From assembly GCF_030936135.1 (NCBI RefSeq), contig NC_082619.1, positions 3,785,208 to 3,849,207 on the forward strand: a DNA stretch of 64,000 nucleotides, written 5' to 3'. The translations under genes and the position numbers were made by a program. Positions 54,401 to 64,000 of this stretch are shown here, piece by piece; positions within the stretch are counted from its first letter, which is position 1, and every line of letters starts with the position of its first letter. The notes beneath the pieces are model-generated. The model had not been told where the DNA came from and ran no database searches. It saw only the letters and a program-made list of their open reading frames with translations. The DNA comes from Gavia stellata. Its lineage: Eukaryota; Chordata; Aves; Gaviiformes; Gaviidae.

Positions 54401-57400
54401 AGAGACCAATCTGCCTGGAAAATGGCTCCCCTGTAAAAGACAACACATTTCCATGCCTCCATCTGAAGTGTATAGCTTTTCCCTCGAGCTACACACAGAT
54501 TAATTAAAACCCCCATCCTCCCGCCGAGCATCCCCGGGACCCGCATCGGTGCCTTCTTGCTGCGCAAGGGGACTTTGTGCCCCGGGTTTTGACTCGAGCC
54601 CGTTTGCTCGGCATTCAAGCAGATAATCAGGGACGTGCTCATGCAGGGAGCCTGGCGGCAACCTGCGCAGTTGCAGTGTTGGGCAGCAAGAGCCACATGT
54701 GGGGGCCGAGACCTCCCTCTCCCATCATCAGGGTGGTGCCACTCCAAAATCCCCCCAGCCCAGCTCTCGCCCATGCTGCTTGCCAGGCAGGTGCTGGACA
54801 CGGACTGGGAGGGACGGGGCCACAGCTTCTCAAGCGCAACATGGGGCACAATGTGACCTTGCTGGGCTTGCATTGCTGGCCATGCTGTATTTTGCCCTAG
54901 TTTACACGGGATTTTTTCCCAGCTTGTCTGTCATACACCAGACCGTGAGCTCCTACAGACGGGACAAAGTGACAAGCAGCTGGGGGTGATGCGATCGCCC
55001 TCGCTGCTGAGATGGTGCAGAGACGTGCGGTGACCTGCCCGCGGTCCCGAGGAGGCTGAGCTGCGGGGCTGGTATGTGCATCTCTGTGTTACCCTCTCTG
55101 CCAGCCACGCCATAACCCAGATTACTCTTTTTCACTAATCCGGTTATTAAACCTGAGACACATACCTTCCCGCTCACCCCCCTCGAGTCCAGCTGACGAG
55201 CTCTGGCCCAAAGGCAGGGGTCATCACCGAAGAACCTTTACAGCCGTGGCATGGGGCACATCTCCTGCCAGGCTTCAGCCCGTCTTAGACACAGATGGGG
55301 GGGGGGGAACCTGAGCCTCCGTGAGTACCGCTAAGCCCAAAGCATTGGCACACTACAGGCTGCTGCCAGCCAGCAGCACTGGGTACCGACAGGCACAGGT
55401 TTTGTCCCATCCTGTCACCCCTGTCAGCCAGCGCCGTCTCTGCCCACCTTTGCCACCCCTTTGGCCTGTCTCCTTTCCCTCCTCAGCTATCTCGGGGGAC
55501 CGCTTGCCCTTGCAGCAATAACGAGTGGCTTTGCTAGAGCTCTGTGAGTGGCAAGATCTGAGATCTGTAGGAAATGATTACTGCTCGGGATTTTGAGCCA
55601 CGGGTTCTTGGCTTGAAACCGCAGAGAGAGGAAAGGAAAGGATTAGTGACCTGCGGGGCTCGATTTATGCTCCACTGAGAGATTTGGCTCCTCTGGCAAA
55701 AAGGCTGCCAGTTGTTCATGTCAAAGCTAGGAGACCCACAGATCAACATCTAAGTGACTGCTCAGAGCGGTGCCTTGCAGAACTTCCCAAAGGATGGCCA
55801 CTGTGGCAGGCAGACACAACTCGGCCACACTGCGCTCCCCGTCCATGCCCGACGGGATCGCTCCTTGGGCTTCTGCTCTCTCAGCAGATGCCAGATCCCA
55901 AAAGCGCGACGTGTGACGGCCCCAAGGGGGGTGGGAGGGCTTGGAGGTCCTGACCCCTGAGACCTTTGGTTCAAAGGCAGGTCCTGCCAAGACTGGATGC
56001 TTTTCTCTTTGAAAGCTCCCTGTGTCCTATGACACTGCAACCAGGGCCCACTTTCCCAGGAGAGACACGCGCTCTTGCTTCCCAGATGAGCTGGAACAAA
56101 GGTGAAATGCCAACCCTGCTTAGAGACCTGCCCGCTCGACGTGCACCTTGATTTGCTCGCTCCGGGAGCAAGCCACACATGTGGCCCTTCTTCCTTTCTT
56201 TCTCTCGCCCCCGGCATCCCCATGCACTGAGCTCTCCAACACATCAGGGCTGAGATGGGATTCCGATGGCGAGGCAGGCTGTTTTACTCCCTGACCCAAC
56301 TCCAGCAACTTGCAATGCTTCCTTTAAACGACTCTATCTGCTCTCTGGGTGAGGCTCTGCGGGGGACAGCTCTTTCAGCCCCCGCAGTCCCCTGAACCCT
56401 CCGGGAGCTCTAGGGCTGTGCTGGGGAAAGGTGAGGGGGAGAGGGGAAGGAAAAACTGGGGGACCGGGGGCTCCTTGCCTCACTCTCAGAGTTCATGGCA
56501 TTTGCTGTTGATGAAATCCAGATGTACCTTAAAATAAACTCTGCTCTGTTCCCCCTCCCCTTTACAGCAGGAGACGGGTTCTTTTTTCAAGAAACAGAAA
56601 ATACCTTGGCAAAGGAAACGTATATTTCCCTCCGCAAAGAAAGAGCTATTCATCTGGTAGCATTTACCAGCGCTAAGTTCACCCGAGAGGTCCTCGCTAC
56701 CGCTCGCTCCCTCACACCCACCACAGCGACCTGGCAGGAGGGAATCCCACGGTGGGGACGGGGACCCTTCTCGGCTCTGTGCGCGAGCGGACGGTCGCGT
56801 CGCTTGGAGCACCCTGCGAGGAGTGCAAAATGGGGGCTGGGGGAGGATGGCGAACACCCCGTGCATTGATTTCCTCTGTTTATAAACTGCTACGAAGCTG
56901 GCTCCTCATTTTTTACTATTTCTTGTTCTATTCTTCCTCTATTCCTTATTTTTGGGAGGGATTTGGCAGGGCAGAGTGGGTCGTTTCATGGCAAATGGGA
57001 TGAACGCTCAGACACGGCAGTGCTTTTGGCAAATGCCGCCGTGGCCTTTTTGGGTCCCTCTCACCCGCCCACTATATCTGCACCACAGAGCAACCTGCTA
57101 TAGGGATTCCTGTGCAGTAAAACTCCCTTATTGACTCTGCCCTTACCCACAGTGATCTCCGGTCCTCTGGAGGGACGTTACACTGAGTCGAGACTGCTAA
57201 AAGCTTTATTAGGAGGGCTTATAATTGTATCGACTCAATAATTGAAATACACTAACTAGGTTTCTAGGTGAAAGCACCTCAGGGAAAGCTCTGGACAATG
57301 TTTCTGCTATTAAACCAAGTGAAACAAGGGGGAGCGAGAGTGCCTCGGGGCTGTCCACAGAATTTATAAGCTCCCGTTCCTTCACTGCCGGGTCACATCC

Positions 57401-60400
57401 ATTTTCTCTGAAGATTTCCCGACAACGTTAGAAATTCCAGAACAGCACATGGTGCACAAGGCAGAGGAGACACAACCCATTAGTCTCCTCTCAGCAACTC
57501 TGAGACAAAAGAGGTTGAAAAGCAGGTAAGGCCTTTTCTTAGCAGCAAGACTATGTATGCCCAGAAAAACACCTCTGGCTTACAGAGACAAGTTGGGGCC
57601 AAGCAACAGGCACAGCTTAACTCTCCCGTTGTCTCCTACAGTCACACCTGGTTCCCATCCCCCTCGGCAGGGGGAACCTGCGGAGAATTGGGGTGCGACC
57701 CCTCGGCCTGTTGCGGCAGAACGGGTGGCAGACCCCTGCTCAAGCGGGCTTGCCTGGCTAGACGCAGGAGCAAAAGGAAACCGCGCCAATGGAAGGGGAG
57801 GAAAATGAGAGAGGAAGCGTCACCTGCCATTTGAAAGCAAGACTCTCTTTTTCCTCGCACTGTCCTAGACTCCCGAGGCATGATCTCCATCGGACAAATC
57901 ACCCAGGCACAGAACACGACATCCCCAGTGCTCGGTGTGAGTGGAGCTGGGTGCGGTGAACCGCCTCGGACGCACAGGCCATATATCCACGTCGAGCTCA
58001 GTGCTGAGATGAGCCAACACCTCCTGCTGTCCGCAGAGCCTGAGACGGAGCCACGCAGAGGGGACCCTCGCGCCAGCAGGACAGCTGGACGCTGACCACT
58101 GAGAGCCCGGCCAGAGCTGGCCCCGGTCCTTCCTTGCCACCTGGGTGCAAACCCACTGCTCTCCTTCCGCCTGAAATCTCCACTCCCCCTTCCCGCCCCT
58201 GCTCCATAACACCCTGGACACAGCACTGCCCAGCACCAAAAAAGCCTGCGTGTTACAATGATTTCCTTCAGTACAGCCACACGAGCCCCGGGCAGGGACG
58301 GGGCAAGATGCCCCCTGGAAGGGGCATGCAGGAGATGCCTCCCATGGCTGGTGGCAGCACTGGGGAAGTCCCCGTAGCTGGGAGGCCAGCACTTCAGCCC
58401 ATGCTGATAAATCAGGGTTGCGGCCACTGGCGGCGGTCCTGCACCGTCCCTGCATAACCATGCATCATCTCCGCCACGCCGACGAGTTATGGGCCACGCG
58501 GGCACATTACCTATGCTGAATGTTTTATGAGTGAGCACGCAGCTAGCTAACTTGATCCTGAGCAGAAAGAGCTGCTCCATTGGCACAGCTTGAACCCACC
58601 TGCCAGGTGCAATGGGTGGGAGAGGTGGCAGGAGGGCCTGGAGGAACCCTGGGAGCCTCTGGCTTCCCACTCCCACCGGCGGCTCGGGTGAGACAGCGCT
58701 CACCTTCCCAGCTCTGTCCAGGTAGGAAGATGGCAGAAATTGGGGTGGAGAGCTCCAAGGGCTACCAGAACTGTACCAAGGAGAAGCCTGTCACCATAAT
58801 GTATGAAATCATTTGTGCCTTTTCCTCTTGACATACATCCACGCCTTCATCTTCCCATCCAGAGGCAGACGTAGCTCCTCATCGCACCCAACTCACCCTC
58901 TCAACAGCAAGGACCTCAGCCTACGTTACTGCCTGCCAAGCCACTCTGCCGGGTCCTTTGCTAGCCTCTTCTCCTCGTGCTCCGGCGAGGACCCTGGCCT
59001 CATGGTGGGTCTGACCGATCACCAGGGAAACTGCTTACCCAAAACAGTCCCCCAGCACCGTGACAGTGCGTGACAAAAACTAGACACGAAGCATTACTGT
59101 TGACCCACAGGATAATCTCCCTAATGCACATAGACTGCACAGACCTCATAAATCTTCGGTTACAGGAAACCAAAGTTTTTACCAGCTGCTCTTCTTTCCC
59201 ATGAAAGGTAAGACATAGCAAGGAGCCTCAAACCAAAGCTCCAAAACACATCACTGCAGGAGGCCAGTAGACATTTAAAACTGACAGGGGCTTCCCAGGG
59301 ATGGCTCCACATCAGGAACTGCCAGAGACACCGACTAGAAACTGCTTTGGAGAAAGAAAAGGGACCAAGCACATGTGCTGCTTAGTGGGACCTCCAGGAA
59401 TAGACATGAGTGGCAGAGAGGTTCTACGAGGTTGGAAAGGGTTCAAAACTGCAAGTCAAGCAGATCCCACACTGCGAGCCACCCTCCTCATGGTCAATGG
59501 TGGGGTTAAAGCGACCAGAACACCTATGGCACCAGGAGAAGAGCCTCTCCTGTCTATCCCTGCTCACCTGGCACAAGACATTTGATCAACACGCTCAGTA
59601 TACCAGGAGAGCAGTGCAAGCGCTGCCGAGCCTGCTCTGACAGTGAATCCCTTCCATTGCGCAGGCAGGGAAGGGAGATGCTCATAGAGAGCGCACGCCC
59701 CTTTTCCCTCCTGGCAGACCCCGCAAGTCCTGATGAAAGGCCTTGTGCTCCCAGCAGGAACATGCTTGGCGGCACCAACACGAGCCTGGGGCATCCCTGT
59801 CACGACAGGGTCCCTGTGCACGATTACTCCGCGTGCGCACCATAGCTGCTGGCTTAGAATATGTGGCTATCTGCGTGTGCAGCCACAGGTTCAGCATCTA
59901 ATTTCAAACATCCCAAAAGTGGCAGACAAACAGTAAGAGCAAAAGAGCAGTAGATCATTGGTAGGAGCTGCAGGTTGCAGCAACAGAGGGGAGCCAGGCT
60001 TTATTTGGAAACGCGATTTCCAGCGCCGTCCTGCCCGGCACGCCGCACCCGAACCACAGTCGCCCCGTGTGACCCTGGCTTGGCCTGCCCCCGCCTGATG
60101 CTTTGAGGGTCCCCAGAGGGTCTTTCACATTTGTTACCCCCTACGCAGCCACAGGTGACATCAGTGACAACCCGGGCCTGGAACGCTATTAAACCTCAGC
60201 CTGGACACTTGCACGGGCAATGACGCCGCTTCCCACGAGAGCGGGGTGCCTTAGGCCCACGTCCTGGGTGGGGCACACACCCTGCCAGGGGTGCCTGGGG
60301 GGAAAAGAGCAGCTAGGCTTTGTCGGGCGGGCGGGCAAACCTCGTGCATCCCCCGGAGAGCAGCAGCGGCGGCACTTTTCTTTTGTATTATTTGACTGTA

Positions 60401-60480
60401 TTGCATTTACTTCCATTCTACTGGACTTTATTGCTTGCCATTTCACTTCGTTCCGTTTAAATTAACTTTTCTTTCGTTTT
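48486..60480. other. Intergenic region SC5D - SORL1, no gene supported
   Basis: About 12 kb of moderately GC-rich sequence. Open frames occur on both strands, the longest 353 codons on the minus strand at 57642-58703, but none shows a domain, a signal-like pattern with plausible splice sites, or similarity that I recognise. An 11-G run lies at 55297-55307. No retroelement was recognised confidently. Regulatory elements for SORL1 may lie here but cannot be pointed to. Confidence 0.6.
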
Positions 60481-61350
60481 ATTTCATCAGGATCCCAAGC
60501 ATCCTCCAAAGGGAAGAGACGGCGCTCGCCCGCGGAGCCCGCTTTCGGGGAGGGGGCCCCGAGCATCCCCCGAGGGGAGCGGGCGGCGGGGGCGGGATGC
60601 GGGCGCGGAGCGGCGCCGCTGCCCATTACACATTCTCTCCGGGCGGCGGCGCGGCGCTCCGCTCCGCCCGGCTCCGCTCGGCGCGGCCCCGCACGCCTCG
60701 GCCCGGCCCCGGCGGCACGAACATGGCGACGCCGAGCAGCGGCGGGGCGCGCCGGGCCGCCCCGCGCCCCCGCCGCCTCCTGCCCCTCCTGCTGCTGCTG
60801 GCGGCGGGCGGCCATTCCGCGCTGCTGCTGCGCGCCCCGCCGCCCGCCGAACCCCCGCGGAGCCGCCGCGCCGCGTCGCGCCCGCCGGAGCCCATCCAGG
60901 TGTACGGACAGGTGAGCCGGGCCGGGGCGGGGCGGGGGGGGCGCTGGCCCCGCGGTGCACCCCCCCAAATACCGCGGGGCAGCGCGTTACATCACCCCGC
61001 GCGGCGCTGCCCCCCCACCCCGGGGCAGTTGCGGAGAGCGCCTGGGGTGGGGGGGGACGGACACACGACATGGACACGACCCGAGGCGGAGGGAGCGCGG
61101 CAGCGCTGCCGCCAGCCCCGCGCACAGCCGCTTGTCCCCGGTGCCGCGGGGGTTGGGGGGGGTGGCGGGGAGCCGGCCGCGCCGCTCGGCCCTCGGCGCG
61201 ACGCGCTGCAGCCGCCCGCGGGTCCGCGGCGGGGGAGGGCGGGTCGCACAGTCGCTGCGGGGGAAGTAAGTTCCGCGCCCGCAGGAGGGTGAGCGGACCC
61301 CGCGCGGGGTGGCCGGCAGCCCCCCGCACCCGCAGCGAGCGGGCAGGTTG
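60480..61350 (+). promoter_or_regulatory. SORL1: CpG island, promoter and 5' end of SORL1
   Basis: The sequence switches abruptly from AT-rich (60370-60490) to extremely GC- and CpG-rich, with GGGCGG/CCGCCC boxes and no TATA box next to the start. It spans the first coding exon and the beginning of intron 1. The transcription start lies somewhere between about 60520 and 60720. Confidence 0.75.
60723..60911 (+). CDS. SORL1: Sortilin-related receptor (LR11/SorLA), first coding exon (partial gene)
   Basis: SORL1 is a type I membrane sorting receptor of the VPS10P and LDL-receptor families that moves cargo such as APP between Golgi and endosomes. Only exon 1 (63 codons) is in the window. The start MATPSS parallels mammalian MATRSS; a basic stretch and hydrophobic core (residues 19-28) form the signal peptide. 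RSRR (46-49) is a furin-type propeptide cleavage site, and PPEPIQVYGQ matches the conserved PEPIKVYGQ at the start of the mature protein. Donor CAG|GTGAGC, phase 0. The segment between signal peptide and furin site is much shorter than in mammals. The gene order after TECTA and SC5D supports the call. The rest of the gene lies to the right of the window. Confidence 0.9.
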
Positions 61351-64000
61351 CTGGCGAGGCAGCCCCGGCTCCATCGAATAGCGCGTTGGCCGCCTGCAAC
61401 TTGGCCCCTTCACAAAGCGGCAGGCGTTTAGAGGTGAGGTACTGCTGATCTCTGCCTGCAGCTATTCCCACCTCTCCCTGCTTCCCCCAGGACCATCTCA
61501 AACTAGCGGCACTGTCGGATTTGCCTGCGATACTGGGGGGTTCCTTTCCAGCAAGGTGAGCAGCGGCAGCTGCCAGGCAGCCAAGGGCACGCTCCAGCAA
61601 GACGGGCCGGGTTCTCCCCTCCGCCAGTTCGCCGGGTGGGAAAGCGAGCCCCTCCGGCCGGGAGCGGGCAGGCGGTGGGCAGCAGCTCTTCCACCTCGAG
61701 TTGCTCTTGTTGAACATTTCTACGCTCAGAAGCTGGGCAGAGGGAGGTGACTTCTGGTAGAAGGCATTGCTATTTGTGAGGCACTGTGCCCTTCTCCCTA
61801 AGAAGGGCTCCTCTCTGCATTTCTGATCCGTCCTCCACTGCTCCTTGAAAAGAGGGGGAGAGGAGCTGCCCATCACAGAAAAACATAGAAACTGCTGTTT
61901 CTGAAAGTATCCCTGCTCGGGCTCGATTTACTGGCAAGTTTTGCTGCCAGGACCATAAAGTCTCCCCCTTGCCCCCCCTTTTCCAGACAACCATCACTTT
62001 AGGGATGACAAGGAATTACACCTGGCCTGCCCAGATGCCTGCTATGGAAAGCTTCAGCCTTAAAGAGCCTGCTTTATTTTTTTAACTATCCACACACTAG
62101 ACTACACTAAATTGCCCCACTTGACTCTCCTTGCTTACGCTGCCTGTGTCCCATCACGTGCCTAAAAGGCTGCAGGGGGGGGACGGGACGATGAACAACA
62201 ACACACCAGCCCACAGAGGGACAAGGCACACTCGAGGAGAGGCTTTGAGCCTTCAGTGACATCTGTGTTTGCCTCCTCAACTAGTGCTTTCCCTCCCGGG
62301 TGCCCTATAATTTCCCCTTTTTACTACTTTAGGATGGGAAAGAGCCAGCCACAAGGCAGGACTGGCTCTGGGGCTGCTGGAGGGGCACGCGCAGGGCTGG
62401 TGCTGCTCCTAAAGCCCTGCTCCTTCTCCCCCATTTAGAGGATGGGAAAAGCTGTTCCTACTCCCCTTGAAAATCTGCTTCGCCTCCTCTGCCTCCTCAA
62501 CGTTTGGCTGGTTTTAGCATAACACAGCTACCCCTTTTTAGAAAAAACATGACACTTGTGTCTCATCTACAGAAAGACATTTGTAGCACTTTCCCTTCCG
62601 TCTCCCCGTGGCATTCATCTAACCTGCCTGCCCAGGTCAGGTAGCGAGATCTGCTTCTGCAGGAGCAGTCTCTATCGCCTGGACATGTAGCTGCAGATCT
62701 AAGAGGGTGCGGTAACCCCAGCGCTATCTGGAACAGGACTAATAGGAAGCAGTGGGAGTTCAACAAAGTTTACCACTGTTTGGTCTTTCCTCATTGCCTT
62801 AAGCTTTCAGAGAGGATTTGCCTGGAGAACAGAGTCACTCTCGCTGGCGGCACAGCATAAGGTTTCAGGCTAGCATACAAAACCTGACCCTTCCACTGCT
62901 TCAGGGCAGGACGCACAAATTTGAAAGCCCAGGTACTGCCTGTCACCAGGAAGAGTTTACTGGCACTAACAACAGCTCTGAGTTCTCCCGAGCGCTGCAG
63001 TGCTTTAAATCAGGGTCTGCTTTAATAAAAGGGACAAGGAGGGAGCCCGTGTGTCCTAGCTGCCATTACAGATCTGACCACACAGAATTAAACACCTAGG
63101 AAGCCAGAGAGCTGTGTAACATGGTGCTTGGGGGTCTCGCACCTAGTCACAAGCACCATGCAATCCCCATGTCCCCTCTCCCCCAGGTCTCTTGCACTCC
63201 TCTAATACCGGCAGAAAATCGTGCAGTCAAGAAAGCAGTCCTCTTTCAGGGACATCATCATAAGGGGCAGTGCTTGGACCGAACATCCTAGTGCCATGCG
63301 GCTGCAGTCCCCTATCTGGGACACATCCTGCTCCTGCGCGTTTGGCAGGTTGCTCGGCCATATGCTACGCGCTGGATCACACCCCGAAACTCCCTGCCCT
63401 TCTCCGGCTCTCAACTGCAGTCCTGACACAGCCTCCTGGGACGGTTTAGAGCTCAGGCTCAGCTCAGAGGCGAAGGAAAGCACGGCGCAGGAGGTCGGTG
63501 CTACCTGTCGCTGCTGCGGGTGATGTCGCCAGGGGACTGGAGCGAGAGTGAGGGACGCGTTGCCCTGGCCAGAAGCAAGGAGGGCAAGAAAGTCCAAACC
63601 CTTTGTGGCTCCTTGAGAGCCAAATGCAGCTTACTTGGCACCATCAGTAACCGGCTCAGAGCCCTCTTGCCCTAGACACCAAAGACACAAGCACAAAACA
63701 TTACTTGGATTCCTAATCTGGATCCTCACCACCAATCGCCTCCTTGCCGGGCGGGCTTGTGCAGCTTGCACGCATGGCTACAGCAAAACTTTTCGGGAAC
63801 CTCAACAAACAAGACGACCAGTAGCTTAAACCCCATGTGCCTTCATGGTTTTTCCCCATCTTTTCTGACTCAAAAGCACCAGCAACCAAGAGACCAAACA
63901 CATGACTTCAGAGACCGTCAGCTTCAAGACAGAGCAGATTTTGTTCCCTTGCACGGCCCTCACCTCTACGGCACTCTTGGGGAGCGTTACAACGGACAGA
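60912..64000 (+). other. SORL1: SORL1 intron 1 (5' part)
   Basis: Begins GTGAGC in the CpG island. The first about 450 bases remain CpG-rich and the rest is of ordinary composition. No second exon (it should open with a VPS10P-type strand after VYGQ), repeat or other gene is recognised up to the window end. Confidence 0.75.

Overview
This is nuclear DNA from a vertebrate, almost certainly a bird. Three multi-exon genes with GT-AG introns lie on the + strand in the vertebrate order TECTA - SC5D - SORL1. The intergenic space carries CR1-type LINE fragments and an avian-type endogenous-retrovirus LTR. The species cannot be named from the sequence alone. Assignments rest on residue-level agreement with the mammalian proteins as I remember them; no database was searched.

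Layout. 1-7052: no gene recognised; it is the 5' flank of TECTA and probably holds its untranslated first exon. The expected upstream neighbour TBCEL is not seen. 7053-35290: alpha-tectorin (TECTA), 23 coding exons that join without a frame break into about 2153 residues: signal peptide, NIDO, a short cysteine-rich module, four VWD/C8 units separated by TIL modules, ZP domain, RRKR furin site, EGF-like module and GPI-anchor signal. The last intron is a GC-AG intron, and exons 15 and 16 have tandem acceptors. 35291-36260: 3' UTR and poly(A) signal. 36260-43100: intergenic block with a decayed CR1-like LINE, G+T-rich degenerate repeats, a run of 22 G, about 1 kb of polypyrimidine, a minus-strand CR1 tail and an internally deleted LTR. 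43130-43860: CpG-rich SC5D promoter and untranslated first exon, with two CRE-like sites arranged as a 15-bp inverted repeat. 44219-47042: SC5D (lathosterol 5-desaturase), four coding exons and 289 residues with all histidine boxes, then a long 3' UTR with a 22-bp tandem repeat and a poly(A) signal near 48463. 48490-60480: about 12 kb with no supported gene. 60480-61350: CpG island of SORL1. 60723-60911: first coding exon of SORL1 (63 residues, with an unusually short propeptide). 60912-64000: start of SORL1 intron 1.

The three genes do not form a functional unit. TECTA encodes a structural glycoprotein of the inner-ear tectorial membrane, SC5D a housekeeping ER enzyme of cholesterol synthesis, and SORL1 a sorting receptor of the endosome/Golgi. 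Their order is old vertebrate synteny. I found no undescribed system. The most useful observations are splice-site peculiarities of TECTA, the shortened SORL1 propeptide, the inverted CRE pair at SC5D, and the repeat-rich block between TECTA and SC5D.
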